DNA from: Providencia vermicola
GTDB lineage: Bacteria > Pseudomonadota > Gammaproteobacteria > Enterobacterales > Enterobacteriaceae
Direction: 5' to 3'
Length of the DNA stretch: 64,000 nt
NCBI RefSeq assembly: GCF_010748935.1
Contig: NZ_CP048796.1
Span: 2,359,001-2,423,000 of the forward strand
In this document: piece after piece, positions 37,216 through 47,106 of the stretch
Layout: each line of letters starts with the position of its first letter
Position numbering within the stretch: position 1 is the stretch's first letter
The notes under the pieces: generated by a model
The model's input: the letters and a program-made list of their open reading frames with translations, nothing else
Told to the model about the DNA's origin: nothing
Databases searched by the model: none
Position numbers and translations under genes: made by a program

Positions 37216-37779
37216 TTAGATTTTACCAACTAGGTCTAAAGATGGAGACAGCGTTGCTTCACCTTCTTTCCATTTTGCAGGACATACTTCACCTGGGTGG
37301 CTTGCAACATACTGTGCTGCTTTAACTTTACGTAGCAAGTCAGACGCGTCACGACCAATACCTTCAGCTGTGATTTCGATAGCTTGAATGATACCTTGTG
37401 GGTCAACAACGAATGTACCACGGTCAGCTAGGCCTTCTGCTTCACGCATATTTTCAAAATTGCGAGTCAGCGCACCTGTTGGGTCACCAATCATGGTGTA
37501 TTTAATTTTACGAATAGTATCTGAACTTTCGTGCCATGCTTTGTGAGTAAAATGGGTGTCTGTTGAAACAGAATAGATTTCAACGCCCATTTTTTGGAAC
37601 TCTTCATAATGGTCAGCAATATCACCAAGCTCAGTTGGGCAAACGAAAGTAAAGTCAGCTGGATAGAAGAAGAAAACACTCCATTTTCCTGCTACGTCTT
37701 TTTCAGTGACTTCAATGAATTTACCGTCTTTAAATGCTTGGTTTTTAAATGGTTTGATTTGAGTATTAATTAAAGACAT
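37216..37779 (-). CDS. ahpC: Alkyl hydroperoxide reductase subunit C (peroxiredoxin)
   Basis: A typical 2-Cys peroxiredoxin that reduces hydrogen peroxide and organic hydroperoxides. It has 187 residues. The peroxidatic cysteine is Cys47 in FTFVCPTE, and the resolving cysteine lies in GEVCPAKW near residue 166. An AGGAG ribosome-binding site precedes the ATG. The promoter must lie in the 180 bp to the right; OxyR control is expected from the family but I could not mark a reliable site. Confidence 0.98.
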   Translation of the reverse strand: MSLINTQIKPFKNQAFKDGKFIEVTEKDVAGKWSVFFFYPADFTFVCPTELGDIADHYEEFQKMGVEIYSVSTDTHFTHKAWHESSDTIRKIKYTMIGDPTGALTRNFENMREAEGLADRGTFVVDPQGIIQAIEITAEGIGRDASDLLRKVKAAQYVASHPGEVCPAKWKEGEATLSPSLDLVGKI

Positions 37780-37906
37780 TTTCTATTCTCCTGTTTGGTT
37801 GCTTATTAAGTTACTGGTTTTCAGACTTTTTTTCCAATCAGTTAATACTATCGATTTGATAGGCAACACCTAATGATGGAATTAATATTAATAGATAATA
37901 CATTAC

Positions 37907-37940
37907 AACGCTTACTAAACAATTCAGCAAGCGTTTTTTG
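37907..37940. terminator. Hairpin between yhhJ and ahpC
   Basis: 7-bp stem AACGCTT/AAGCGTT with a 15-nt loop, 28 nt past the yhhJ stop. The T run (six T) is on the plus-strand side, opposite to yhhJ transcription, so its efficiency for yhhJ is uncertain. Confidence 0.4.
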
Positions 37941-37962
37941 ACAGTGTTGTAACAATAAAGCA

Positions 37963-39090
37963 CTATGCCATCGTTGCTATCGTTTTACGAAAACGCAACA
38001 AGGCAAATGAAAAGAAGACAATACCTATAATTAACAACACGATAAACTGTGGCCACACAATCTGGAATCCTGCTCCACGATATAAAATCGCCTGGGCAAG
38101 GCTGACAAAGTGAGTTGTTGGCATTGTTAACATAATGTCTTGAACTAGCTGAGGCATACTTTCACGAGCCGTCATTCCTCCGGAAAGCATATTTAATGGT
38201 AATAACACAAGGATCATTAATAACCCGAATTGAGGCATAGAACGTGCTAACGTTCCCATAAAAATACCGATTGATGTAGTCGCGAACAAACTAAGCGCCA
38301 CACCGCCCATAAATAGCAAAATAGAGCCTTCTATCGGAACTTGTAATAATGTTTTCACCACCAGCAATAATGAAACACCAGAAGCGACAAGTACCACTAG
38401 CCCCATCGACCAAATTTTAGACAGCATAATTTCAAACGGTGTTAATGGCATAACCATTAAATGTTCAACGGTTCCATGCTCTCTCTCGCGAATTAAAGCC
38501 GCGCCAGTAAGGACAATCGATAACATGGTGATGTTATTGATAATTGCCATTACTGAACCAAACCACGATTGAGTTAAGTTAGGGTTAAAACGCATACGAA
38601 CTTCCAGATCAACCGGTAAGCTGGCATTACTACGATATTTAGCTAAGAATTCATTCACTTCACCTAATGTGATGTTTTGAATATAACTATTTCCCAAAAA
38701 TGCTTGGCTCATACGCGTTGCATCGATATTAACTTGAATCTCCGGATGACGACCTGCGAGTACATCTCTTTGAAAATTTGGAGGAATATCTAAAGCAAAG
38801 GTATAGGTTCCTCTATCAAGCAGGCCATCAATCTGTTCCGGTGTTACATCCGCTGGAGGGTTAAAATAAGGTGCATAAAAACTATTGATAATACGATTTG
38901 ATAATTGTGATTTATCCTGATCAGCAATCGCTATCGGTGCATTATGCAATGACCCTGGTGTTACTGTTGCAGATGAGTAAATCGACACCGTAAAAGCAAA
39001 GACAATCAATGCTAACATCGCTTTATCTCGCCCTAAACTGCGAAGTTCTTTGACTCCCAAATGAAATATATTTAGTAACTTACGCATCAT
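37963..39090 (-). CDS. yhhJ: ABC-2 type permease YhhJ
   Basis: A 375-residue inner-membrane permease of the ABC-2 family, matching E. coli YhhJ. One helix near the N-terminus (ALIVFAFTVSIYSSATV) is followed by a periplasmic domain of about 140 residues and five or six C-terminal helices. The IREREHGTVEHLMVMPLTPFEI motif is characteristic. It is the last gene of yhiI-rbbA-yhhJ, 3 bp downstream of rbbA. Probably exports a hydrophobic or toxic compound with RbbA and YhiI. Confidence 0.93.
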   Translation of the reverse strand: MMRKLLNIFHLGVKELRSLGRDKAMLALIVFAFTVSIYSSATVTPGSLHNAPIAIADQDKSQLSNRIINSFYAPYFNPPADVTPEQIDGLLDRGTYTFALDIPPNFQRDVLAGRHPEIQVNIDATRMSQAFLGNSYIQNITLGEVNEFLAKYRSNASLPVDLEVRMRFNPNLTQSWFGSVMAIINNITMLSIVLTGAALIREREHGTVEHLMVMPLTPFEIMLSKIWSMGLVVLVASGVSLLLVVKTLLQVPIEGSILLFMGGVALSLFATTSIGIFMGTLARSMPQFGLLMILVLLPLNMLSGGMTARESMPQLVQDIMLTMPTTHFVSLAQAILYRGAGFQIVWPQFIVLLIIGIVFFSFALLRFRKTIATMA

Positions 39091-39093
39091 TGG

Positions 39094-41850
39094 TTAGGAC
39101 TCCTGTTTTTTCAGGAAAATAACACTGAGGCCGATCACTATTGGAATAGTGATCAATAAAGGAATAAATGAAGCCTGTAAGTCAAACAAGTTCAGTCCTT
39201 TCGAGAAAGTCCCTCGTGTTATTGTCAAAAAATGAGATGTTGGATACACCATACCTACCCAGCGTCCAATACCTTCAAGCGATGATACAGGATCAATCAT
39301 GCCTGAAAATTGTGTTGCGGGAATGAGCGTAATAATGGCAGTACCAAAGATAGCGGCAATTTGGCTCTTCATAAAACAGGAGATCAGCAACCCCATACCC
39401 GTTGCAATTGTTATATAAAGAAAAGCAGCCAGCGTTAAAGTGAGAAAACTGCCTTTAAAACTCACCCCAAAAACAAATACGCTCAATGCACATAACATCA
39501 GAAAGTTAAACATCCCCAATAAAATATAAGGGAGCTGTTTACCCAATAAAAATTCCAATTTGGTGATCGGGGTGACATAAAGATTAATCATCGACCCCAA
39601 TTCTTTCTCACGTACGACACTCAACGCACTGAGCATAGCTGGGATCATCATCAGCAATAATGGAATCACTGCTGGGACAATCGCAGGTAAGCTTTTAACA
39701 TCAGGGTTATAGCGATAACGGGTTTGAATATCGATAACTGGCATACCGACTACCCCAGCAGGTTGTTTGGCCGCCATCGTACTTAACCACGCTAAATGCA
39801 TCGCCTGTACATACCCACGAACAGTCTCAGCACGGTTAGGCATAGCACCATCAACCCATACACCGATTTTCACTGAGTGCCCTTTTGCGATATCTCGTGC
39901 AAAATTGGGAGGAATTTCAATAGCCACAGAGACTTTGCCGCTACGTAACGCGGTTTCCAATTCATCGTAATCTTGAAGTGGAGGCTGTTCGATAAAGTAA
40001 CGTGAGCCCGCAAGATTTAGCGTATAGCCTTGGCTTAACCCTGTTTGGTCACGGTCGAGTACTGAGAAACGTAAATTTTCCACGTCCATACTGATCCCAT
40101 ACCCCATAATAAACATCAGGATCACCGTACCAAGTAACGCCAGTGTCGAACGAACAGGGTCGCGTCTTAATTCCATGCCTTCGCGAATACTATAGCTAAA
40201 CAATCGACGCAAACTAAAACGGCTTTTCAGTGCTTCATCAGCCTGTTTTTTAAGCTCAGGGTCAACATGAAATTCGGGTGCAGTATCCTTAGTTGCCCCC
40301 GCTTCCCCTACAGCATCTTGCAAGTAAGCAATAAAAGTTTCTTCCAGTGTTGTTAATTGACGTTTTTTAATAAGGTTAGCAGGCGTATCACAATCCAGAA
40401 CTTTCCCTGCATGCATTAATGAAATACGGTCACAACGCTCCGCTTCATTCATAAAGTGAGTAGAAATAAAAATAGTGACACCGTCACGTCTAGACAGATC
40501 AACCATTAAATTCCAGAACATATCTCGAGCGACAGGGTCAACACCAGACGTCGGTTCATCAAGTATCAGCATTTCTGGACGATGAATAACAGCAACAGCG
40601 AGTGATAATCGCTGGCGAATACCCAGCGGTAAATCATCAGGCATTGTGTCTCGCACTTCATCTAAATCAAATCGCTGACACATTTCATCAATACGTTGCT
40701 GAATTTGCTCATCGGGAATATGGAATAATTTAGCGTGCAATACTAAGTTTTGTTCAACACTTAGTTCACTATAGAGAGAGAAAGCCTGTGACATATAGCC
40801 AACACGTTTACGTGTTTCAATGTCTTTCGGGTCAATCTCTTGCCCAAATAGCCACGCTTGCCCTTCACTTGCTTGTAGTAAGCCAGTCAACATTTTCATC
40901 GTCGTTGACTTACCACAACCGTTTGATCCTAAAAAGCCAAATATCTCACCTTTAGGGATTTTAAAATTAACGTGGTCCACCGCAACAAATTGCCCAAAAC
41001 GCATCGTTAAGTCTTGTGCTTCGATTGCGATGACATCGTCATCAGAGGTGTCACGAGGCGGAATCACAACCTTTTTATGGCCTTGACGCTTCTCTTCTGG
41101 CAATAACGCAATGAATGCAGCCTCAAGGTCATCGCATTGAGTTTGTGATTTCAGCTCAGTCGCGTGTCCTGTCGCCATGACTTTCCCATCATCCATTGCA
41201 ACAAGCCAATCAAAACGCTCAGCTTCTTCCATATACGCTGTCGCGACTAACACACTCATATTCGTTTGTCGTTCACGAATACGTTCAATGAGATCCCAAA
41301 ATTGCGCACGCGATAATGGGTCAACGCCAGTTGTCGGCTCATCAAGGATCAGTAAATCGGGGTCATGAATTAATGCACAGCACAACCCTAACTTTTGTTT
41401 CATACCACCTGACAGTTTCCCTGCCGGTCGATCTTTAAAAGGAGCTAGCCCAGTACTTTCTAGTAGGTCATTAATACGGTATTGTCGCTCTTCTTTTGAT
41501 TGACCAAATAGACGACCAAAAAAATCGACGTTTTCATAAACCGACAGAGTATGGTACAAGTTTTTCCCCAAACCTTGTGGCATATAAGCAATTTTGGGGC
41601 ACACTTCTCGGCGATGCTCTTTGTCCGCCATGTCACCACCAAGTACCATCACTTTGCCTTGTTGGATCTCTCTTGCCCCAGCAATTAATGAAATTAAACT
41701 TGATTTTCCAACCCCATCAGGACCAATTAACCCAACCATTTTTCTAGCAGGAATTGATAAGGTAATGTCATCCAATGCACAATTATCACCGTAATGCTGG
41801 CTGACATGGCTTAAATCTACTATCACATCATCCATCAAATTATGGGTCAT
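39094..41850 (-). CDS. rbbA: RbbA: double ABC ATPase fused to ABC-2 permease
   Basis: A 918-residue fusion: two ABC ATPase domains, then an ABC-2 permease domain. Walker A motifs are GPDGVGKSS (near residue 43) and GSNGCGKST (near residue 310). Signature motifs are [11 protein letters not shown] and the degenerate [11 protein letters not shown], with Walker [13 protein letters not shown] and [13 protein letters not shown]. coli RbbA (911 residues) was described as ribosome-bound ATPase, but its domain plan and operon fit a drug-type exporter. It overlaps yhiI by 4 nt (ATGA), so the two are translationally coupled. Confidence 0.95.
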   Translation of the reverse strand: MTHNLMDDVIVDLSHVSQHYGDNCALDDITLSIPARKMVGLIGPDGVGKSSLISLIAGAREIQQGKVMVLGGDMADKEHRREVCPKIAYMPQGLGKNLYHTLSVYENVDFFGRLFGQSKEERQYRINDLLESTGLAPFKDRPAGKLSGGMKQKLGLCCALIHDPDLLILDEPTTGVDPLSRAQFWDLIERIRERQTNMSVLVATAYMEEAERFDWLVAMDDGKVMATGHATELKSQTQCDDLEAAFIALLPEEKRQGHKKVVIPPRDTSDDDVIAIEAQDLTMRFGQFVAVDHVNFKIPKGEIFGFLGSNGCGKSTTMKMLTGLLQASEGQAWLFGQEIDPKDIETRKRVGYMSQAFSLYSELSVEQNLVLHAKLFHIPDEQIQQRIDEMCQRFDLDEVRDTMPDDLPLGIRQRLSLAVAVIHRPEMLILDEPTSGVDPVARDMFWNLMVDLSRRDGVTIFISTHFMNEAERCDRISLMHAGKVLDCDTPANLIKKRQLTTLEETFIAYLQDAVGEAGATKDTAPEFHVDPELKKQADEALKSRFSLRRLFSYSIREGMELRRDPVRSTLALLGTVILMFIMGYGISMDVENLRFSVLDRDQTGLSQGYTLNLAGSRYFIEQPPLQDYDELETALRSGKVSVAIEIPPNFARDIAKGHSVKIGVWVDGAMPNRAETVRGYVQAMHLAWLSTMAAKQPAGVVGMPVIDIQTRYRYNPDVKSLPAIVPAVIPLLLMMIPAMLSALSVVREKELGSMINLYVTPITKLEFLLGKQLPYILLGMFNFLMLCALSVFVFGVSFKGSFLTLTLAAFLYITIATGMGLLISCFMKSQIAAIFGTAIITLIPATQFSGMIDPVSSLEGIGRWVGMVYPTSHFLTITRGTFSKGLNLFDLQASFIPLLITIPIVIGLSVIFLKKQES

Positions 41851-42917
41851 TGTGGTAATCTCACCTCTAGGTCAGTTGGCCATTGTGCATCCGCATCTAA
41901 ACGTACATAAGCTTTACCAGGTAAGCCTGTTTTGACATATTCGAGATGTTTTTCCAGTAATTCTGGAGAAATTCGCGCACGAACACGGAACATTAATTTC
42001 AAACGTTCATTCTGTGTTTCAACGGTTTTTGGTGTGAATTGCGCGACACTTGCAACAAAAGTTGCTTTCGCGGGAATAACAATATTGGGAGCCGCGTCTA
42101 ATACAATATGAACATCACTACCTAATGCAACTTTTCCGGCATCTTCAGTCGGTAAGAAGAAGGTCATATAGACATCACTGAGGTCAACCATATTCAATAC
42201 TCTACCACCAGCCCCTAATACTTCTCCCGGCTCAGCTACGCGATATTGAATACGTCCATTTCGTGGTGCTTTAAGTACACTATCATCTAAGTCAGCAATA
42301 ATACGTCTTTCCGTTGCTGTCGCTGCATCAACACGCGTTTTAGCCTGTACAACACCCGCTTTTGCTGAATCAATAGCGGCTATTGAGGCGGCAACTTGTG
42401 CTTTAGCGGCTTGTAGTGCTGCTCTTGCCCCCTGAACCTGAGCGGTATCATCATCCACTTGTTGCTGAGAAACGGCTTTCGTTTTTACTAATGCACGAGA
42501 GCGATTAAGCCGTTTTTGGGCCGCATCAAGTTCTGCTTCTCGTTGACGAACAACAGCCTGCGCGGCTAATTTTTCACTTTCCCTCTGAACTAAGCCCGAC
42601 TCAGCAGTTGATACATTACTAATTGCTTGGCGCAATTGCGCTTGCACTTCATGAAGCTGCTCTTGTAGCGCCCGAGTATCCATTTTGGCAAGAACTTGGC
42701 CTTCCTTGACAAAATCCCCTTCTCTCACAGTAATAGAATCTATACGCCCAGCCGTTTTCGTCGCGATATCAATTTCTGTTGCTTCAATACGACCGTTACT
42801 TTCCGCGAATCCAGCAGGTAGATTATTCGAATTCACGCTCCAATAATAAAAACCACCGGCAGCAATAATTAAAATAATAACAACATAAAATATGATCTTT
42901 TGTTTATTTATTTTCAT
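41847..42917 (-). CDS. yhiI: HlyD-family membrane fusion protein YhiI
   Basis: A 356-residue periplasmic adaptor anchored by one N-terminal helix ([19 protein letters not shown]). The lipoyl half-motifs flank a long coiled-coil hairpin (about residues 85-215, rich in Ala/Gln/Glu), and a beta-barrel domain ends the protein. It connects the RbbA/YhhJ permease to an outer-membrane channel, presumably TolC. A strong AAGGGATGG ribosome-binding site precedes the ATG. First gene of the operon. Confidence 0.94.
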   Translation of the reverse strand: MKINKQKIIFYVVIILIIAAGGFYYWSVNSNNLPAGFAESNGRIEATEIDIATKTAGRIDSITVREGDFVKEGQVLAKMDTRALQEQLHEVQAQLRQAISNVSTAESGLVQRESEKLAAQAVVRQREAELDAAQKRLNRSRALVKTKAVSQQQVDDDTAQVQGARAALQAAKAQVAASIAAIDSAKAGVVQAKTRVDAATATERRIIADLDDSVLKAPRNGRIQYRVAEPGEVLGAGGRVLNMVDLSDVYMTFFLPTEDAGKVALGSDVHIVLDAAPNIVIPAKATFVASVAQFTPKTVETQNERLKLMFRVRARISPELLEKHLEYVKTGLPGKAYVRLDADAQWPTDLEVRLPQ

Positions 42918-43232
42918 ACCATCCCTTCTTTTTTCTTTATGTGAAAGAAAATAGCTAATTTAAATTTCAGTATTACCCATGTTGTCTAATCACAGCAAAA
43001 AATAGTAAAACCAAGAAAATAAAAATGTTGATGGCTATTTTTATTTTAACATATTGACGCAACACTCCTTTTTGGACTTACTTATTTGTACATTCGCTAT
43101 CCCTTTAATTTAATTCTATTTTATCCTTATTCGCCTTAAGTAAAATAGCACATATATCACAAAATACCATATTCAAAAATTAAAAAGACTTTCTTGGCAC
43201 TTATTGCTTAAAATTTATTTAGCAACAAAAAA
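42918..43232. other. Promoter region of yhiI-rbbA-yhhJ
   Basis: About 315 bp of AT-rich sequence upstream of yhiI. No gene, repeat or adjacent regulator seen. Confidence 0.35.
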
Positions 43233-43264
43233 ACAATGCTAACAATAAATCTTGCTAGCATTGT
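43233..43264 (-). terminator. Terminator of the GNAT gene at 43.3 kb
   Basis: 9-bp stem ACAATGCTA/TAGCATTGT, 28 nt past the stop, followed on the minus strand by TTTTTT (43227-43232). Confidence 0.8.
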
Positions 43265-43292
43265 TTTGTTATAAAATTAACTTTTGATGTAA

Positions 43293-43769
43293 TTAATTTA
43301 TAAATTTAGCAATCGCTTTTTCATCCAGTCGATAGCGTACCCATTCATCTTGTGGTTCCGCTCCAATACTTTTATAAAAATCAATTGCAGGTTGATTCCA
43401 ATCTAAAACACTCCATTCTAAACGCTGGCATTTTCTTTCACTGGCAATCATTGCGATATGTTTTAATAATTTTTTACCTGCACCTGCCCCGCGATAATCC
43501 GGAGAGACATATAAATCTTCTAAGTAGATACCATTATTCCCTAACCAAGTCGAATAACTGGAAAAAAAGACCGCATAACCCGCTGGTTTACCATCTACAT
43601 AGCAAATTAAAGCCTCTGTATTTGAATTTTCACCAAATAATGAGTTTTCTATATCGGTAACTGAGGCTTTAACTTCATGACGTGCTTTTTCATATTCTGC
43701 TAGTTCGATGATCATTTCCAAAATCAAATTAGCATCTTTCATTGTGGCTGGTTTTATTTCTACATTCAT
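43293..43769 (-). CDS. GNAT acetyltransferase (SAT1/diamine-like)
   Basis: A 158-residue GNAT protein. The acetyl-CoA loop is YRGAGAGKKLLKHIA, preceded by IYLEDLYVSPD, and the WSVLDWNQPAIDFYKSIGA segment is typical of the group containing eukaryotic spermidine/spermine acetyltransferase and its bacterial relatives. Substrate is therefore perhaps a polyamine or thialysine, not proven. The ATG at 43769 gives a standard N-terminus (MNVEIKPATMKDANLIL); the frame is open 21 codons further but without a family match. Divergent from the ABC-F leader. Confidence 0.88.
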   Translation of the reverse strand: MNVEIKPATMKDANLILEMIIELAEYEKARHEVKASVTDIENSLFGENSNTEALICYVDGKPAGYAVFFSSYSTWLGNNGIYLEDLYVSPDYRGAGAGKKLLKHIAMIASERKCQRLEWSVLDWNQPAIDFYKSIGAEPQDEWVRYRLDEKAIAKFIN

Positions 43770-43977
43770 TTTGGTGTTTCCTATATGTTTACGCTTTGAT
43801 TTTACTCTAAAATTATTACTCACCACAGCCACTAACAGTTTTATTCATGACACTTTTAATGCCATTAGAATCATTTATAACAATACCTAAACATAATGCA
43901 TCATTGTGATTGATTGATAATGGCTAGGCTTGTTATGATGACGACATTGTTCAACACTAGAAAAAAGGAGGCTTATT

Positions 43978-44061
43978 ATGACGTTGTGTGATCTTATTGA
44001 TTATTCACACTTCTTTGGTAATCGCCAAAGCTCAGGCTTTCACAGTGAAATACTGCGATAA
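43978..44061 (+). CDS. 27-codon leader peptide of the ABC-F gene
   Basis: A short frame reading MTLCDLIDYSHFFGNRQSSG and ending FHSEILR. It has the best ribosome-binding site in the neighbourhood (AAAAAAGGAGG, 7 nt before the ATG). Its codons overlap two stem structures: CTTTGG/CCAAAG at 44013-44030 and the first arm of GCTCAGGC/GCCTGAGC at 44030-44073. The main ABC-F start lies 100 nt further on with a poor ribosome-binding site. This is the arrangement of translation-sensing leaders for ribosome-protection genes. No matching known leader peptide comes to mind. Confidence 0.6.
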   Translation: MTLCDLIDYSHFFGNRQSSGFHSEILR

Positions 44062-44157
44062 CCCTGCCTGAGCGAAGCTCCCAAAAGATATCTTCCTCAG
44101 CTTACTGGGTTGTCGTCCTGACTATACCCTGGCATTGCTATGCCTAAAATTTGAGTA
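44013..44157 (+). promoter_or_regulatory. Structured leader / candidate attenuator of the ABC-F gene
   Basis: Several pairings that cannot all form together: CTTTGG/CCAAAG (44013-44030), GCTCAGGC/GCCTGAGC (44030-44037 with 44066-44073), GAGC/GCTC (44070-44080) and a late hairpin GGCAT/ATGCC directly before the ABC-F start region. Ribosome position on the leader ORF would choose among them. No U-run terminator is seen, so control is probably of translation or by Rho. Confidence 0.5.
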
Positions 44158-44161
44158 AGCT

Positions 44162-45907
44162 ATGAGCACATTATTATCTGTAAAATCATTAAACTATGAT
44201 ACTTCTACAACCTCTTTATTGAGTGACATTACCTTTACGCTACAACGCGGCGATCGCATTGGTCTTATTGGCCATAACGGCAGTGGCAAAAGTACATTAT
44301 TGAAGCTTTTGACCGGCCAGTTATCGCCTAACAGTGGCAGCATTACTTATGCTAATCAGTGTATTACCGCTTATATTGAACAGCATCTGCCTGAAGAAGT
44401 CGCACAATTGTGTTTAATCGATACAATCATGCAGCAACTCCCAGTTGCAGAGCGCCTATCCGAACGTTGGCGAGCAGAAGTTTTGCTGGCTGATTTAGGA
44501 TTCACTGAGATGCAATGGACACAAAAAGCCAATCAAATTAGTGGCGGGCAGCATACTCGATTACTGTTAGGTAGAGCATTAATTCAGCAACCGGATCTCA
44601 TGCTGTTGGATGAGCCAAGTAACCACCTTGATCTCCCCACACTGATTTGGTTAGGTAACTTTTTGCAACAGTGGAAAGGTAGCTTTGTTTTAGTTTCTCA
44701 CGACCAAGATCTACTTGATAAAGTGACTAACTGCACATGGATATTGCGAGATAAAACGTTACATTTCTTCCGGCTTCCATGCTCATCTGCACGCCAGGCA
44801 CTGAATCAAAAAGACCTTGCTGATGAAAAACGTCACCAAGCAGAACAAAAAGAGATCGAACGCATTGCAGTGAGTGCCAAGCGTTTGGCTATATGGGGTC
44901 AAGTTTATGATAACGAAGACCTTTCTCGTAAAGCAAAGCAGATGGAAAAACATATTGATAGGCTTAAAGACGCCCAAACCGAGCTAACTGACGGCTATCA
45001 ATGGACATTGGCGCTAAATGGTAAATCAATCCCTGCGGATAGAGTGCTGGAATTAGATCATGCCAACATTAAGACTCCTGATGAGAAGTTGCTTTTCACT
45101 ACAGGTTTTCATCAGGTCAAGAGTGGTGATCGTATTGCCATTATTGGTGCGAATGGTTGCGGTAAATCCACTTTATTACGTTTATTATGGCAACGTTTTA
45201 AAGCGGATGAGCGATACAGTGACCAATTAACGTTTCATCCATCTATCAATGCAGGTTATTACGACCAACAGCTTGAGCAACTCAATGATAATGACAGTTT
45301 ATCTGATGCCTTACGACCTTTTGCTAGCTTAGTTGATGAACAACGCAAAATGGCATTAATTGGTGCAGGTTTTCCTTATACGCGCCATCAACAAAAAGTA
45401 GCCACACTGAGTGGGGGTGAACGAGCACGGTTGCTATTTATTGGCTTGAGTTTGGCTCAATATGAGCTGGTGATGCTAGATGAACCCACGAACCACCTTG
45501 ATCTTGAAGGTAAGGAAGCACTGAGTGAGCAAATTGCACAATTTGCAGGCGCATTGCTCGTGGTTAGCCATGATAAATGGTTAATTGAAACAAGCTGCCA
45601 GCGTTTTTGGTATATCAATAATCATCGATTAGAAGAGTATCTTGACGTCGAGGAGGTTTACCAACAAATCGAACAACAATCACATTTGCAACATAACGAC
45701 ACGATGAACCAAAGAGCTGTTTCACCCGCGATAAATGAGACAGTCTCCCAATCTACCGCTTATGAAGATGAATTGTTGGAAAAGTTACTGTTACTTGAGG
45801 AAAAGCTGCAAGCTGACAAACAACGTAAGTTGGCCCATCAAAAGCCACAGCTCCAGCAACAATGGATGGATGAAATAGAAAAAATACAGGCACGACTCAA
45901 CTTGTAA
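44162..45907 (+). CDS. ABC-F family ATPase (ribosome-associated)
   Basis: A 581-residue soluble protein with two ABC domains and no membrane segments. Walker A: GHNGSGKST and GANGCGKST. Signatures: ISGGQHTRLLLGRAL and LSGGERARLLF. Walker B: LMLLDEPSNHLDL and VMLDEPTNHLDL. The two domains are joined by a charged helical linker (about residues 215-280), the part that enters the ribosomal exit site in ABC-F proteins, and a coiled-coil tail follows residue 510. It is not one of the four E. coli ABC-Fs as far as I can tell. A stalled-ribosome or antibiotic-protection role is inferred, supported by its leader. Confidence 0.9.
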   Translation: MSTLLSVKSLNYDTSTTSLLSDITFTLQRGDRIGLIGHNGSGKSTLLKLLTGQLSPNSGSITYANQCITAYIEQHLPEEVAQLCLIDTIMQQLPVAERLSERWRAEVLLADLGFTEMQWTQKANQISGGQHTRLLLGRALIQQPDLMLLDEPSNHLDLPTLIWLGNFLQQWKGSFVLVSHDQDLLDKVTNCTWILRDKTLHFFRLPCSSARQALNQKDLADEKRHQAEQKEIERIAVSAKRLAIWGQVYDNEDLSRKAKQMEKHIDRLKDAQTELTDGYQWTLALNGKSIPADRVLELDHANIKTPDEKLLFTTGFHQVKSGDRIAIIGANGCGKSTLLRLLWQRFKADERYSDQLTFHPSINAGYYDQQLEQLNDNDSLSDALRPFASLVDEQRKMALIGAGFPYTRHQQKVATLSGGERARLLFIGLSLAQYELVMLDEPTNHLDLEGKEALSEQIAQFAGALLVVSHDKWLIETSCQRFWYINNHRLEEYLDVEEVYQQIEQQSHLQHNDTMNQRAVSPAINETVSQSTAYEDELLEKLLLLEEKLQADKQRKLAHQKPQLQQQWMDEIEKIQARLNL

Positions 45908-45912
45908 TTAAA

Positions 45913-45943
45913 AATCCCCCAATAACGGGTTTATTGGGGGATT
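45913..45943 (+). terminator. Terminator of the ABC-F gene
   Basis: Perfect 13-bp stem AATCCCCCAATAA/TTATTGGGGGATT with a 5-nt loop, 5 nt after the stop. A second hairpin, TACCTTA/TAAGGTA (45978-45996), follows and has a T-rich tail. Confidence 0.75.
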
Positions 45944-46124
45944 GAGAATACGAGGGAAACATCCCCTTATCACCGAATACCTTATAGTTTAAGGTAGGCT
46001 GTTTTTTATTTTCATGGCCTTTTCTGTTTAAAAATAGGCGACATAACGCTGATTGCCGTCATTAAACGCAAAAAGTTATGCCATGAACAATAAATTGCTA
46101 AACTCCCCCTACCTAACTATTTTC

Positions 46125-46322
46125 TTATTTGGTACGTTGACGTTTAGCTCGTTTAAAATAGGATGTCGGCACTTTTGGGCACACAACCTCTTTAAATTTT
46201 TTATCTTGTACAACTTCCGTTTTTACCTCAGCGCCTTCGACACTTTCGCTCGATGGTGTCTTTACATTATCTTTCATATATGAAGACTCTTTTGCTTGAA
46301 TAATATTATTCGTTTTAGCCAT
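46125..46322 (-). CDS. Small basic-tailed protein coupled to the PadR gene
   Basis: A 65-residue hydrophilic protein with no signal peptide or membrane helix. The middle is acidic, and the end is strongly basic (TSYFKRAKRQRTK) after a KEVVCPKVP segment with one cysteine. The ATG at 46322 overlaps the PadR stop (ATGGCTAA), with AGAGGA 8 nt upstream, so translation is coupled. An ATG two codons earlier is possible but too close to the ribosome-binding site. No family recognised; it may modify or partner the repressor, or respond to the same signal. Confidence 0.6.
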   Translation of the reverse strand: MAKTNNIIQAKESSYMKDNVKTPSSESVEGAEVKTEVVQDKKFKEVVCPKVPTSYFKRAKRQRTK

Positions 46323-46866
46323 GTTCATTTTCCTCTGTTGTCAATACTGAGTTCACTTGCTCAATACGTTCAACAGCACTATTAATAATTTCAACAACAC
46401 GAGTTGATTGTTCTTTAGTCAACTCCTGCAAAACAATTTTATGTCGCAACAATGATTTAAATTTATCTACAGCGAGCTCAATTTCTTTGGCAAATTGATT
46501 GCCCGCTTTAAGCTCTTGCGCATAATTCAATTTCAGCTTTACTTCAGCTAAAATTTCGGTTTTCAGTAACAAGAAACATTTGCCTTCCGGTGTCAGTGAA
46601 TAGCACTTCCGCCCTTTGCCCTGTTCTTTTTGTGCTGTGATAAACCCTAGCTCTTCCAATAACGTCAGTGTTGGATATATAACACCTGGACTAGGGCAAT
46701 AAAACCCTGCGGTTTCATTTCCTATTTTCTTAATCAGCTCATAACCATAATTTGCCCCGTCAGCCAATAAATGGAGAATATAAATACGTAGCTGCTTTGG
46801 GTTAAACATACGGCTTAAACTTTTGCCATCACAAGCACACGACTCTGATTGCTGTTCACTGTTCAT
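46315..46866 (-). CDS. PadR-family repressor (YqjI-like)
   Basis: A 183-residue PadR regulator. The winged-helix domain runs from LRIYILHLLADGANYGYELIKKI to YSLTPEGKCFLL; a C-terminal dimerisation helix bundle follows. The N-terminal extension carries a Cys-x-Cys (SESCACDGKS), recalling the metal-binding N-terminus of E. coli YqjI, a nickel- and iron-linked repressor. Inverted repeats just upstream (46902-46954) look like its own operator, and a Fur-like box adjoins. Metal-responsive autoregulation is therefore likely, with metal unknown. Confidence 0.87.
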   Translation of the reverse strand: MNSEQQSESCACDGKSLSRMFNPKQLRIYILHLLADGANYGYELIKKIGNETAGFYCPSPGVIYPTLTLLEELGFITAQKEQGKGRKCYSLTPEGKCFLLLKTEILAEVKLKLNYAQELKAGNQFAKEIELAVDKFKSLLRHKIVLQELTKEQSTRVVEIINSAVERIEQVNSVLTTEENEHG

Positions 46867-46901
46867 TCATATTCTCAGAGAGACTCTCTAAATTAAAAAC
46901 C

Positions 46902-46954
46902 GATATATCTAATATCATAGTGTATTTTTCAAAGATTTCCAGTTTAGATATATC
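46902..46954. promoter_or_regulatory. Inverted repeat, candidate PadR operator
   Basis: GATATATCTAA and TTAGATATATC, perfect 11-bp arms separated by 31 bp, starting 36 bp upstream of the PadR gene start. Placement in the divergent promoter region and symmetry fit a repressor bound as two dimers. Confidence 0.6.
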
Positions 46955-46972
46955 TGTTTTTTTGCATAAAAT

Positions 46973-46991
46973 GCTAATGATAACCATTCCT
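46973..46991. promoter_or_regulatory. Fur-box-like sequence
   Basis: GCTAATGATAACCATTCCT shares 13 or 14 of 19 positions with the Fur consensus by eye. It lies between the candidate PadR operator and the 26-codon plus-strand ORF, which begins 33 bp later. Confidence 0.5.
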
Positions 46992-47023
46992 ATTTTGAAT
47001 GATCGAAAAAGAGGGATTAATAA

Positions 47024-47104
47024 ATGAATTTCTTGTTGATGCCTCAGTGGCGCTATTTTGAAAGGTTATATTCGTCACTCAGTGATAGGCGGGTTGACGT
47101 ATGA
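47024..47104 (+). CDS. Possible iron-regulated 26-residue small protein
   Basis: ATG frame reading MNFLLMPQWRYFERLYSSLS and ending DRRVDV. AAGAGGGAT precedes it by about 6 nt, a good ribosome-binding site. Upstream are the Fur-like box and PadR-type repeats; 3 nt after the stop a strong terminator begins. The whole plus-strand unit is about 150 bp, so it is either a tiny protein gene or a small RNA. No similarity recognised. Confidence 0.4.
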   Translation: MNFLLMPQWRYFERLYSSLSDRRVDV

Positions 47105-47106
47105 AG

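Noticed and set aside
44013-44157. Classical transcription attenuator (hairpin plus U run) before the ABC-F gene
   Set aside because: Stems are present but no U run follows any of them, so translational or Rho-linked control is more likely.
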